Assembly: GCA_046155285.1 (NCBI GenBank)
Contig: JBJXEA010000009.1
Span: 1 to 64,000, forward strand
Origin: CAILHX01 sp046155285
GTDB lineage: Bacteria; Pseudomonadota; Gammaproteobacteria; Burkholderiales; Methylophilaceae
Direction of reading: 5' to 3'
Length of the DNA stretch: 64,000 bases
Position numbers and translations under genes: made by a program. Within the stretch, counting starts at the first letter, position 1; the number at the start of each line of letters is the position of its first letter. The notes beneath the pieces were generated by a model that was given only the letters and a program-made list of their open reading frames with translations, was not told the DNA's origin and did not search any database. Below are positions 32,615-41,347 of the stretch, piece after piece.

Positions 32615-32629
32615 ACTTAAGGTTTTTTA

Positions 32630-34333
32630 ATGTCCACCTCTACCGCCTCTATGGAAAGTTTTGCAGATTTATTTGAAGAAAGTTTATCGCGTCAGGAAAT
32701 GCGCTCCGGTGAAGTGATCACCGCTGAAGTGATTGCCGTTGACGATGATTTTGTCGTGGTGAACGCCGGACTTAAGTCCGAAAGCGTTATCCCCACCGAA
32801 GAGTTCCGCGATGACAGCGGCGTGATCGAAGTCAAAGTTGGCGACTTCGTAAAAGTCGCTATCGAATCGCTTGAAGACGGCTATGGTTCTACCAAGCTGT
32901 CGCGCGAAAAGGCCAAACGCCTCGCCGCATGGCTGGATTTAGAAGAAGCCATGAACGAAGGCCGCATTGTGAAGGGCTTTATCAATGGCCGCGTCAAAGG
33001 CGGCTTGACCGTCATGATCAACGGCATTCGCGCTTTCCTGCCAGGTTCATTGGTAGATGTGCGCCCGGTGAAAGACACCACCCCGTTTGAAAACAAAGAA
33101 TGGGATTTCAAGGTGATCAAGTTGGATCGCAAGCGTAACAACGTGGTGATGTCCCGCCGTGCGGTGATGGAATCCAGCGTAGGCGCTGACCGTGAAGCAT
33201 TGATGACCACGTTGACCGAGGGTACTGTAGTTAAGGGTATCGTTAAAAATATCACCGACTACGGCGCGTTCGTGGACTTGGGCGGTATTGACGGCCTGTT
33301 GCATATCACCGATTTGGCTTGGCGTCGCGTCAAGCATCCGTCTGAAGTGTTGACCGTGGGCGACGAAATTGAAGCCAAGATTCTTAAATATGACGCTGAA
33401 AAGAACCGTGTTTCACTTGGTATCAAACAAATGGGCGACGACCCTTGGGTTGCATTGTCCCGCCGTTATCCGGCCAGCACCCGCCTGTTCGGCAAAGTGA
33501 CCAACTTGACCGACTACGGCGCGTTTGTGGAAATCGAGCCGGGTATTGAAGGGTTGGTACACGTGTCCGAAATGGACTGGACCAACAAGAACGTACATCC
33601 AGCCAAGGTGGTGCAGTTGGGTGACGAAGTAGAAGTGATGATTCTGGAAATAGACGAAGAGCGTCGCCGCTTGTCACTGGGCATGAAGCAATGCCAAACC
33701 AATCCATGGGATGACTTTGCTGCCACCATGAAGAAGGGCGATAAAGTCAGCGGCCAGATCAAATCTATCACCGACTTCGGCATCTTTATTGGCTTGGCAG
33801 GCGGCATCGACGGATTGGTACATTTGTCTGACCTCTCTTGGAGCCAAGCGGGCGAAGAAGCTATCCGCAATTTCAAGAAGGGTGACGAAGTTACCGCTAC
33901 CATTCTTGCTATTGACGTAGAAAAAGAACGTATCTCCCTGGGTGTTAAGCAGTTGGAAAGTGATCCAATGGCAGGCGCCACTTCCGCCAGCTTTGACAAG
34001 GGCGCTTTGGTCAAGGGGACAGTGAAGAGTATGGATGCCAAGGGCGCTGTGATTGACCTCGGTAACGGCACAGAAGGCTATGTGCGTGCTGCTGATGCTG
34101 CGCGTGACAAAGTGGAAGATATTCGTAGTGTGCTGAAAGAGGGCGACGAAATCGAAGCTAAAGTTACCGGAACGGATCGTAAAACCCGCGTGGTAGGCTT
34201 GTCTATCAAAGCTAAAGATATGGCGGACGAAGCCGATGCTGTTAGTAAGTATAGTAACGATAGTGCTAATGCCGGCACCACCAGCCTTGGCGCGTTGTTA
34301 AAAGCCAAGATGGATGGAAAAAACAACGAATAG
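32630..34333 (+). CDS. rpsA: 30S ribosomal protein S1
   Basis: A 567-residue protein with six S1 OB-fold domains at roughly 23-90, 108-175, 193-262, 280-350, 367-437 and 454-523. Domains 3-6 show the repeated G-x-V-x-x-x-TDYGAFVDLG signature (KNITDYGAFVDLGGIDGLLH, TNLTDYGAFVEIEPGIEGLV, KSITDFGIFIGLAGGIDGL). S1 binds mRNA on the small subunit and aids initiation on weak ribosome sites. That matters here, as several genes lack a clear Shine-Dalgarno sequence. Codon use is strongly biased, as for a highly expressed gene. Confidence 0.97.
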   Translation: MSTSTASMESFADLFEESLSRQEMRSGEVITAEVIAVDDDFVVVNAGLKSESVIPTEEFRDDSGVIEVKVGDFVKVAIESLEDGYGSTKLSREKAKRLAAWLDLEEAMNEGRIVKGFINGRVKGGLTVMINGIRAFLPGSLVDVRPVKDTTPFENKEWDFKVIKLDRKRNNVVMSRRAVMESSVGADREALMTTLTEGTVVKGIVKNITDYGAFVDLGGIDGLLHITDLAWRRVKHPSEVLTVGDEIEAKILKYDAEKNRVSLGIKQMGDDPWVALSRRYPASTRLFGKVTNLTDYGAFVEIEPGIEGLVHVSEMDWTNKNVHPAKVVQLGDEVEVMILEIDEERRRLSLGMKQCQTNPWDDFAATMKKGDKVSGQIKSITDFGIFIGLAGGIDGLVHLSDLSWSQAGEEAIRNFKKGDEVTATILAIDVEKERISLGVKQLESDPMAGATSASFDKGALVKGTVKSMDAKGAVIDLGNGTEGYVRAADAARDKVEDIRSVLKEGDEIEAKVTGTDRKTRVVGLSIKAKDMADEADAVSKYSNDSANAGTTSLGALLKAKMDGKNNE

Positions 34334-34345
34334 AGCGATGTTGCC

Positions 34346-34627
34346 ATGACAAAATCTGAATTGATTACCAAGCTGGCTGCGCGTTTTCCCCAACTGGTGT
34401 TAAAGGATGCCGAACTCTCAGTAAAGGCCGTCCTTGATGCCATGACCGAGAAATTAGCGAGCGGAAAACGTATCGAGATTCGTGGATTTGGGAGTTTCAG
34501 TTTGAACTACCGTCCGCCGCGTCTGGGGCGTAATCCTAAAACTGGCGATAAGGTGCAAGTGCCAGAAAAATACGTGCCTCACTTCAAAGCCGGTAAAGAA
34601 CTGCGTGAGCGTGTGGATTTTGAATAA
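34346..34627 (+). CDS. ihfB: Integration host factor subunit beta
   Basis: A 93-residue HU/IHF-fold DNA-bending protein. It begins MTKSELITKLAARFPQL and has the DNA-contact region RIEIRGFGSFSLNYRPPRLG plus the arm RNPKTGDKVQVPEKY, the IHF-beta type. It works as a heterodimer with IhfA in nucleoid structure and sigma-54 promoter looping. It is 12 bases downstream of rpsA and ends in a strong terminator. Confidence 0.95.
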   Translation: MTKSELITKLAARFPQLVLKDAELSVKAVLDAMTEKLASGKRIEIRGFGSFSLNYRPPRLGRNPKTGDKVQVPEKYVPHFKAGKELRERVDFE

Positions 34628-34652
34628 ATAGCTGTTTTGTTTGAAAATGATA

Positions 34653-34685
34653 AGCGGCGTAATCGCAAGATTGCGCCGCTTTTTT
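34653..34685 (+). terminator. Intrinsic terminator after ihfB
   Basis: The stem AGCGGCG...CGCCGCT (34653-34680) is followed by a T-run. It closes the tyrA-aroA-cmk-rpsA-ihfB block, so lapB probably has its own promoter in the 40 bases that follow. Confidence 0.88.
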
Positions 34686-34726
34686 ACTGGTAAAATTCTT
34701 ACTCTGTTTCACTAGGCAAAACTTAC

Positions 34727-35884
34727 ATGGATTTTGAATACTGGTGGTTGCTCGTCTTGCCACTTTTCTTTGTGTTGGGTTGGATAGCCGCGCGGGTTGA
34801 TTTGGGACGCTTGCTATCTGAGACCAGCACGCTCCCCGCCTCATATTTCCGTGGCTTGAATTTCCTCATCAGCGAACAACCTGATAAAGCCATCGAAGCC
34901 TTTAGCGAAGCGCTCAAAGTTGATAATAACACCCTAGAATTGCACTATGCGCTGGGTAGCTTGTTTCGCCGTACTGGCGAGATGGATAGAGCGATACGCT
35001 TGCATCAGGGATTGCTCGAGCGTGAGAGCTTGGACGAAACCCAGCGCCTGATGGCATTGGCTGAATTAGCGCAGGATTACCTCAAAGCGGGCTTGCTGGA
35101 TCGTGCTGAGGAGTTATTCGCCAAACTCACCGAGACGCGCTACGCACAATCTGCATTGGGTGCTTTGCTGGAAATTTACGTCCACGAAAAAGAATGGATG
35201 CAAGCGGTGGCGGTGGCAAAACGCTTGGAAATTTTGACTGGACAACCGCTCGGTAAAGAAATCGCCCAATTTCATTGCGAGTTGGCGCACCAAAAAATGT
35301 TGTTGGGCGAAAGCGTTGACGCTGCGGGCAGTCTACAAACCGCGCTGGACGAAAATCGCAACAGCATACGCGCCAACATCATGTTGGGCGATATGGCGGC
35401 GAGCAATAAAAATCATGCAGCAGCCCTGCAATACTGGCGTGAAATCGAGCTGCAAGCGCCCGCATACATTGAATTGGTAGCAGAACGCATGATGCAAAGC
35501 TGGCGTGCCTTAAAGCTCAGCGATGAAGGCCTGCAATGGCTACATGACGCGGTGCGTAAATACCCGCTGGAAGAAGCCGCGCAAGTGTTGTTTGATGCGA
35601 CGCTAGATCTGAAAGGACCAGAATCCGCCTACCGCATGGCGCACGAAGAAGCGGATTTATCGCCCACCTTGGCAGCGCTGGATCGCTTGTTGCAAGCCAA
35701 AGTTAGCGGAATGCCGGATGGCGATTTGCGTTTGGTGATGGATGCCATTAAACAACATTTGGAACGCACCGCGTTTTATCGCTGCACCACTTGTGGCTAC
35801 ACCGCGCGGCAGTTTCACTGGCATTGTCCAAGCTGTGGCGAGTGGGAGACCTTGCCGCCTAAATATGAACGTGAGAGTAAATGA
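34727..35884 (+). CDS. lapB: Lipopolysaccharide assembly protein B (YciM)
   Basis: A 385-residue inner-membrane protein. An N-terminal anchor (WWLLVLPLFFVLGWIAARVD, residues ~6-25) is followed by about seven TPR units. A C-terminal rubredoxin-type zinc knuckle has CTTCGY and CPSCGEW. LapB controls LPS synthesis by steering FtsH to LpxC. The usual partner lapA does not lie upstream here; ihfB and a terminator do. It overlaps pyrF by 4 bases. Confidence 0.93.
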   Translation: MDFEYWWLLVLPLFFVLGWIAARVDLGRLLSETSTLPASYFRGLNFLISEQPDKAIEAFSEALKVDNNTLELHYALGSLFRRTGEMDRAIRLHQGLLERESLDETQRLMALAELAQDYLKAGLLDRAEELFAKLTETRYAQSALGALLEIYVHEKEWMQAVAVAKRLEILTGQPLGKEIAQFHCELAHQKMLLGESVDAAGSLQTALDENRNSIRANIMLGDMAASNKNHAAALQYWREIELQAPAYIELVAERMMQSWRALKLSDEGLQWLHDAVRKYPLEEAAQVLFDATLDLKGPESAYRMAHEEADLSPTLAALDRLLQAKVSGMPDGDLRLVMDAIKQHLERTAFYRCTTCGYTARQFHWHCPSCGEWETLPPKYERESK

Positions 35885-36585
35885 GTGACCCTAAAATAAT
35901 AGTTGCCTTAGATTACCCAGAAGCCCCATCTGCATTGGCCTTGGTAGCAAAGCTAGACCCGCAATTATGTCGTCTAAAAGTTGGTAAAGAGCTTTTCACC
36001 GTTGCCGGCGCGGATCTGGTTTCGCATCTGATTGATAAGGGTTTTGGGGTATTCTTAGATCTTAAATTCCACGACATCCCCAACACCGTGGCTAAAGCCT
36101 GCGAGGCCGCTAGCAAGCTTGGCGTGTGGATGTTGAACGTTCATGCCAGTGGTGGCAGCGCCATGATGATGGCGGCGCAGGAGGCGGTGAGTAAAGCGGC
36201 ACAGCCGCCGCTATTGATAGCGGTGACAGTGTTGACCAGTATGGATGAGCCTGCCATGGTTGAAATCGGCATGAGCGGCGGAGTGCAAGCCACGGTGATG
36301 CGCTTGGCTTATCTAGCCAAGCGTAGCGGACTTGCCGGCGTGGTGTGCTCGGCACAAGAAGCACCTTTGTTGCGGCGAGAGTTAGGGGAGGATTTCAAAC
36401 TGGTCACGCCAGGTATACGTCCAGCGGATGCCAGCTTGGACGACCAATCGCGTGTACTTAGTCCTGCTGCCGCGATGAAAAATGGGGCAAGTTATCTGGT
36501 GATAGGCCGCCCTATCACTCAAGCGGCTGATCCTTTGGCAACTTTGCAAGACATTCATCAGGAAATTAAACATTATGAAAATTAG
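35881..36585 (+). CDS. pyrF: Orotidine-5'-phosphate decarboxylase
   Basis: A 234-residue TIM-barrel enzyme that converts OMP to UMP, the last step of pyrimidine synthesis. The catalytic D-x-K-x-x-D is in FLDLKFHDIPNT, and the phosphate loop region is VTPGIRP with IGRPIT. It overlaps lapB by 4 bases and ugd by 11 bases, so the three form a coupled operon. Confidence 0.96.
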   Translation: MSDPKIIVALDYPEAPSALALVAKLDPQLCRLKVGKELFTVAGADLVSHLIDKGFGVFLDLKFHDIPNTVAKACEAASKLGVWMLNVHASGGSAMMMAAQEAVSKAAQPPLLIAVTVLTSMDEPAMVEIGMSGGVQATVMRLAYLAKRSGLAGVVCSAQEAPLLRRELGEDFKLVTPGIRPADASLDDQSRVLSPAAAMKNGASYLVIGRPITQAADPLATLQDIHQEIKHYEN

Positions 36586-37897
36586 TGTAGTCGGAACAGG
36601 TTACGTAGGATTAGTGACAGGCGCATGTTTGGCCGAGGTCGGTAACGACGTGCTTTGCCTAGACTTAGACGCCAACAAAATAAAAATTCTGCATGAAGGT
36701 GGCATTCCCATTCACGAGCCTGGTTTGTTGGAGATGGTGCAGCGTAACGTGGCGGCAGGGCGCTTGCATTTTACTACCAGCGTGGAGGACAGCGTGGCGT
36801 TTGGGCAAGTACAGTTTATCGCCGTGGGCACGCCACCGGATGAAGACGGCTCGGCGGATTTACAATATGTGACGGCAGCGGCTCGCAACATCGCCCGCCA
36901 CATGACCGAATTCAAAGTGGTGGTGGACAAAAGCACCGTGCCGGTAGGCACGGCAGATAAGGTCAAAGCCGCCATCAATGAAGAGTTGGGTAAACGCGGT
37001 GCTGCAATTCCTTTCGCCGTGGCTTCCAATCCAGAATTCTTGAAAGAGGGCGCGGCGGTGGAGGACTTTATGCGCCCGGATCGTATCGTGCTGGGTGCTG
37101 ATGATGAGCGTGCCGTGACTTTAATGCGCGAAATTTATGCACCATTTAACCGCAATCACGACCGCTTGGTGGTGATGGACATCCGCTCCGCCGAGCTTAC
37201 CAAATATGCCGCTAACTGCATGTTGGCGACGCGCATTTCGTTCATGAATGAACTGGCCAATTTGGCAGATAAGCTGGGTGCGGATATTGAACAGGTACGG
37301 CTGGGAATCGGTTCTGATCCACGCATAGGCTACGATTTCCTATATCCAGGCTGTGGCTACGGCGGTTCGTGTTTCCCTAAAGACGTGCAAGCACTCATTC
37401 GCACGGCGGATAGCATAGATCAGCCGTTGCAAGTGTTGAATGCGGTGGAAGCGGCTAACGACGTGCAGAAACGTGTGTTGCTGGAGAAAATAAAAGTCAA
37501 GTTTGGTAGCAATCTAAACGGCAAAAAAATCGCATTATGGGGTTTGGCATTCAAGCCTAACACCGACGATATGCGAGAGGCCTCCAGCCGTGTGTTGATT
37601 CAAGGCTTGTGGGACTTAGGTGCTAGTGTGACGGCCTACGACCCTGTAGCTATGACCGAATCCAGGCGAATTTTTGGCGATGACGCGCGTTTGCAATATG
37701 CCGATTCGCCGATGTCCGCGCTCAAAGATGCTGATGCGCTGGCGATTGTGACCGAATGGAAAGAATTTCGCGCTCCCGATTTTGATGCGATTAAAATTGC
37801 GCTTAAAACCCCTGTTGTTTTTGATGGACGTAATATGTACACGCCAGCCACAGTTAAGGCGCATGGCTTGGAGTATTACGCTATAGGCAGGAGGTAA
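36575..37897 (+). CDS. ugd: UDP-glucose 6-dehydrogenase
   Basis: A 440-residue enzyme that oxidises UDP-glucose to UDP-glucuronate with two NAD+. The NAD motif is VVGTGYVGLVTGACLAEVG. DKSTVPVGTAD, AEL-TKYAANC and the catalytic Cys in YGGSCFPKDV are all present. UDP-glucuronate feeds capsule, exopolysaccharide or LPS modification. It starts inside pyrF (11-base overlap). Confidence 0.95.
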   Translation: MKISVVGTGYVGLVTGACLAEVGNDVLCLDLDANKIKILHEGGIPIHEPGLLEMVQRNVAAGRLHFTTSVEDSVAFGQVQFIAVGTPPDEDGSADLQYVTAAARNIARHMTEFKVVVDKSTVPVGTADKVKAAINEELGKRGAAIPFAVASNPEFLKEGAAVEDFMRPDRIVLGADDERAVTLMREIYAPFNRNHDRLVVMDIRSAELTKYAANCMLATRISFMNELANLADKLGADIEQVRLGIGSDPRIGYDFLYPGCGYGGSCFPKDVQALIRTADSIDQPLQVLNAVEAANDVQKRVLLEKIKVKFGSNLNGKKIALWGLAFKPNTDDMREASSRVLIQGLWDLGASVTAYDPVAMTESRRIFGDDARLQYADSPMSALKDADALAIVTEWKEFRAPDFDAIKIALKTPVVFDGRNMYTPATVKAHGLEYYAIGRR

Positions 37898-37987
37898 ATT
37901 CAGTAAGATTCATGTAAGCTACTGCCTGCATGATGTAGCTACCTGATGAAGCGTGTCAGACAAATAAAACCCCTATAGGAGATTGTG

Positions 37988-38347
37988 ATGAAGAAATTTT
38001 TGTTGGTATTGATGAGTGTAATTGCTTTTTCTCTGTCCGCCCCAGTCATGGCTGCGGTTGACCTCAACAAGGCTACCCAAGCTGAGCTAGAAGGCGTAAA
38101 AGGCATTGGCCCAGCCAAGGCTAAAGCGATCATTGACTATCGCACCAAGAATGGCGCTTTCAAATCCGTGGATGACTTGGATAACGTCAAAGGTTTCGGC
38201 AAAAAAACTGTAGATAAAGTCAAAGCCGACCTAAGTGTTGGCGGCGCTGCGGCAGCTGCTCCGGCTCCAGTCAAGGCAGAAAAAAAGGCAGATAAGCCTA
38301 TGAAAGACGCTAAACCTGCTGATGCTAAGGATAAAGCGAAGAAGTAA
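37988..38347 (+). CDS. comEA: ComEA-like helix-hairpin-helix DNA-binding protein
   Basis: A 119-residue secreted protein with a signal peptide (cleavage after PVMAA, ~residue 22). The HhH fold is VDLNKATQAELEGVKGIGPA plus FKSVDDLDNVKGFGKKTVDK. This type binds incoming DNA in the periplasm during transformation, though similar short proteins occur in non-competent bacteria. A Lys/Ala/Pro-rich tail of about 35 residues follows, which is longer than in many homologues. ATG 37988 is used with AGGAG 6 bases upstream; a GTG three bases earlier is possible. Confidence 0.88.
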   Translation: MKKFLLVLMSVIAFSLSAPVMAAVDLNKATQAELEGVKGIGPAKAKAIIDYRTKNGAFKSVDDLDNVKGFGKKTVDKVKADLSVGGAAAAAPAPVKAEKKADKPMKDAKPADAKDKAKK

Positions 38348-38362
38348 TAGTTGGTTTTAAGC

Positions 38363-38394
38363 AAATAAAAAGCCCCGCGAGAGGCTTTTTATTT
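38363..38394. terminator. Bidirectional terminator
   Basis: AAATAAAAAGCC/GGCTTTTTATTT is a near-perfect 12-bp dyad between convergent comEA and the PEP-CTERM gene, with T-runs on both strands. Confidence 0.85.
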
Positions 38395-38406
38395 GGCTGT
38401 TAGTAA

Positions 38407-38988
38407 TTAAGCTGTGTTTTTTCTACGTACCGCAAAACCAATTCCGGCAAAACCTACAAGCATGAGCATAAATACGCTGGGTTCTGGTATCGGAGAGATC
38501 ACAGGTAAAACAGACAGGGATATGACCATGTCATTGTAGTCATTGTCTGTCCAGTCTTCATGGGCGAAGGCGTATTTCCCGCTGCTACTCACAAATATCT
38601 TGGATTGATCATTCGCGAAATTTGCAAATGGATTTAATTCGTCAAATCTATAGCTGGTTAAAGCTGTTTTAAGCTTGTAGACGATGGCATCATTATTTGT
38701 ATCGCTGCCAGTAAATACAAGTTTATTACTTTTGCCATCGGCGATTGCAAAGGTTTGCCACTTTGCCCAAGAAGTATTTTCAGAGGCGAGTTGGAACAGG
38801 AGATTGCTACCTTTTTTATTCCAGTCGGCACTTGAAAGTGCGCTGAAGCTAGTTAGACTCCAACCGCTGTTATCAATCGCATTCAAAATGCTTGGCAGCG
38901 TTGGCTCTGCAGCCGAGGCTTGATTTGAAAATACACTGGCGGCGACCAGCGCTAAACCAGCAGTTAGAATTCTGGTCTGAAGTTTCAT
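38407..38988 (-). CDS. PEP-CTERM sorting-domain secreted protein
   Basis: A 193-residue exported protein from ATG 38988 (AAGGAAAATC before it). The signal peptide ends SNQASAA. The middle carries EDWTDNDYNDMVISL, a Ca2+-type Asp cluster as in DUF4114-like domains. The C-terminus is a PEP-CTERM tag: IPEPSVFMLMLVGFAGIGFA then RRK. Exosortase EpsH cuts and anchors such proteins, usually in EPS-producing strains; no exosortase gene lies in the window. A 6-bp dyad AATAGT/ACTATT (39047-39066) lies upstream. Confidence 0.87.
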   Translation of the reverse strand: MKLQTRILTAGLALVAASVFSNQASAAEPTLPSILNAIDNSGWSLTSFSALSSADWNKKGSNLLFQLASENTSWAKWQTFAIADGKSNKLVFTGSDTNNDAIVYKLKTALTSYRFDELNPFANFANDQSKIFVSSSGKYAFAHEDWTDNDYNDMVISLSVLPVISPIPEPSVFMLMLVGFAGIGFAVRRKNTA

Positions 38989-39169
38989 GATTTTCCTTTT
39001 GATTAACATCTAGGCGCGCATAGTAAGCGGGGCTAAATTGTCGAACAATAGTTCTTTCGGACTATTAAGGAGTAATCATAGTGACTTAAACTACACAAAC
39101 CCAGCATTCAAGGGGGTTATGTGACTATGGTGAAGCTGAGGGATTGAAATGTGAATATTACCCAAAAAG

Positions 39170-41245
39170 CTATTTCACCCGCATTCCTGGTTGTGCACCG
39201 GAATCAGGTGAGAGGATGAATGGTCCGCCGCGCTCATCTGAAGCGGCTAGTACCATGCCTTCAGACATGCCGAACTTCATCTTGCGTGGTGCAAGATTGG
39301 CGACCATCAATGTCAAACGCCCTACCAGCGTGGCGGGGTCGTAGGCCGACTTGATGCCGGCGAACACTTGGCGTGGTTGTACTTCGCCGATGTCCAAACT
39401 GAGTTTTAGCAGTTTTTCTGCACCTTCTACATGTTCTGCATTGACAATCTTGGCGATGCGTAAATCCACCTTGGTAAAGTCATCAATGGTTATATATTCC
39501 GCCTCGCCCAACGGCGCGATGGCTGAAGTGGGTGCAGTGGCTTGCAGGTTTTCTTTGTTGGCTTCGGTCATGGCTTCGATGTGTTTGGGGTCGAGGCGGG
39601 TAATAAGCGGTTCATACTTTGATATAAGATGCCCAGCAGGTAGCACGAAATATTGATCCCAGTGCATTTGGGAATCATCAAGATTCAAAAATACTTGAGC
39701 ATTTTTGGCTAACTCAGGTAATACAGGTTTAAGGTAAATCGTCAAAAGCCAAAACATATTCAGGGCTAGTGAACAAACATGCTGTAATTCTTCTTCAGAG
39801 CCAGTCAGTTTGGCTAGCTCCCAAGGTTTCTTTTCAGCAATATATTGATTAGCAAGGTCGGCTAAGCGCATTACTTCACGCAAGGCTCGCCCATAATCTC
39901 TATCGGCATAACACATGCCAATTTTTTTCCAAGATTCTGGCGACATAAACTCTGTTTTTAGAGAAATGTCCCAATGCATTGGCATTGCGCTCAGCAACCC
40001 ATTAAATTTATTAGTTATAAATCCCGCACAACGACTCGCAATATTGACGTACTTCCCCACCAAGTCGCTGTTCACGCGTGCCACAAAATCTTCTAGATTG
40101 AGGTCAATGTCTTCCATGGTGCCGTTAAGCTTGGCTGCGTAGTAATAACGCAAATACTCAGGGTTTTTGACGTGTTCCAAGTAGCTCCGCGCTGTGATAA
40201 ACGTGCCGCGCGATTTGGACATTTTCTCGCCATTCACTGTCAAAAAGCCGTGTGCGAAGATTTGCGTGGGTTTGCGGTAACCAGCATATTCAAGGGTCGC
40301 AGGCCAGAATAGGGCGTGAAAGTAGAGGATGTCTTTGCCGATGAAGTGGTAGAGTTCGGTGGTGGAATCTTTTTTCCAGTATTCATCAAAGTCAAGAGCG
40401 TCGCCCTCACCCCGACCCTCTCCCGCGGGGAGAGGGGGTTTGGCGCATAGGTTTTTGAAACTAGCCATGTAGCCTATGGGCGCGTCTAGCCATACATAAA
40501 AATACTTGCCCGGCGCATCGGGGATTTCAAAGCCGAAGTAGGGCGCGTCGCGCGAAATGTCCCAGTCGTTTAGGCCGTTCTCAAACCATTCTCCCATCTT
40601 GTTGGCAGCTTCATTCTGTAAGGTGCCGGAACGTGTCCATTCTTTTAGAAAATCCTCGCATTCAGAGAGTTTGAAGAAATAGTGCTCAGTCTCTTTGCGC
40701 ACCGGAGCGGCACCAGAGACGGCAGAATAGGGATTGATCAGTTCGGTGGGGTTATAGGTCGCGCCGCACACTTCGCAGGAATCGCCGTATTGGTCTTTGG
40801 CGTGGCATTTGGGGCATTCGCCTTTGATGAAGCGATCCGGCAGGAACATGTTTTTGACAGGGTCAAAATACTGTTCAATCGTCTTGCTGGTGATTTTGCC
40901 GTTGGCCTTGAGCGCCTTATAGATACTGCTTGCCAGCTCGCGGTTCTCGTCAGAATGGGTAGAGTGGTAGTTGTCGAACTCCACCAAAAACTCATCAAAA
41001 TCCTGCTTATGTTCCGTGTGTACCTTGGCAATCAAGGCTTCCGGCGTGATGCCTTCTTTTTCTGCACGCAACATAATCGGCGTGCCATGGGTGTCGTCGG
41101 CGCAAACGTAGTGCACTGTGTGCCCTTGCATCTTCTGGAAGCGCACCCAGATGTCGGTCTGGATGTATTCGACGAGATGGCCGAGGTGGATACTCCCGTT
41201 GGCGTAGGGCAGGGCGGAGGTGACGAGGATTTTGCGCTTGGACAT
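39170..41245 (-). CDS. metG: Methionyl-tRNA synthetase with repeat-derived insert
   Basis: A 691-residue class I synthetase. The HIGH motif is HLGH in NGSIHLGHLVEY. The zinc knuckle is CPKCHAKDQYGDSCEVCGA, KMSKS appears in GEKMSKSRGTF, and the C-terminal tRNA-binding domain starts TIDDFTKVDLRIAKIV. Around residues 269-281 (AKPPLPAGEGRGEG) an in-frame insert comes from a palindromic repeat. It sits between MASFKNLC and DFDEYWK, a surface loop before the FIGKDI strand, so the enzyme must tolerate it. The gene is essential and otherwise intact. Confidence 0.96.
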   Translation of the reverse strand: MSKRKILVTSALPYANGSIHLGHLVEYIQTDIWVRFQKMQGHTVHYVCADDTHGTPIMLRAEKEGITPEALIAKVHTEHKQDFDEFLVEFDNYHSTHSDENRELASSIYKALKANGKITSKTIEQYFDPVKNMFLPDRFIKGECPKCHAKDQYGDSCEVCGATYNPTELINPYSAVSGAAPVRKETEHYFFKLSECEDFLKEWTRSGTLQNEAANKMGEWFENGLNDWDISRDAPYFGFEIPDAPGKYFYVWLDAPIGYMASFKNLCAKPPLPAGEGRGEGDALDFDEYWKKDSTTELYHFIGKDILYFHALFWPATLEYAGYRKPTQIFAHGFLTVNGEKMSKSRGTFITARSYLEHVKNPEYLRYYYAAKLNGTMEDIDLNLEDFVARVNSDLVGKYVNIASRCAGFITNKFNGLLSAMPMHWDISLKTEFMSPESWKKIGMCYADRDYGRALREVMRLADLANQYIAEKKPWELAKLTGSEEELQHVCSLALNMFWLLTIYLKPVLPELAKNAQVFLNLDDSQMHWDQYFVLPAGHLISKYEPLITRLDPKHIEAMTEANKENLQATAPTSAIAPLGEAEYITIDDFTKVDLRIAKIVNAEHVEGAEKLLKLSLDIGEVQPRQVFAGIKSAYDPATLVGRLTLMVANLAPRKMKFGMSEGMVLAASDERGGPFILSPDSGAQPGMRVK
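40403..40440. repeat. Palindromic CCCTCTCC-type repeat inside metG
   Basis: The 38-bp element reads CCCTCACCCCGACCCTCTCC then CGCGGGGAGAGGG. It is the same family as 15164-15250 and adds about 13 codons to metG without a frameshift. Confidence 0.85.
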
Positions 41246-41347
41246 GAGAGGCTTAAAAGGCTTATAGGATGCGGCATTTTAACAAATGACGGTGGGTTGC
41301 ACATGAGTTAAAATTGGCGCACTTTAATTACTAGAAATGTTGTGCTT

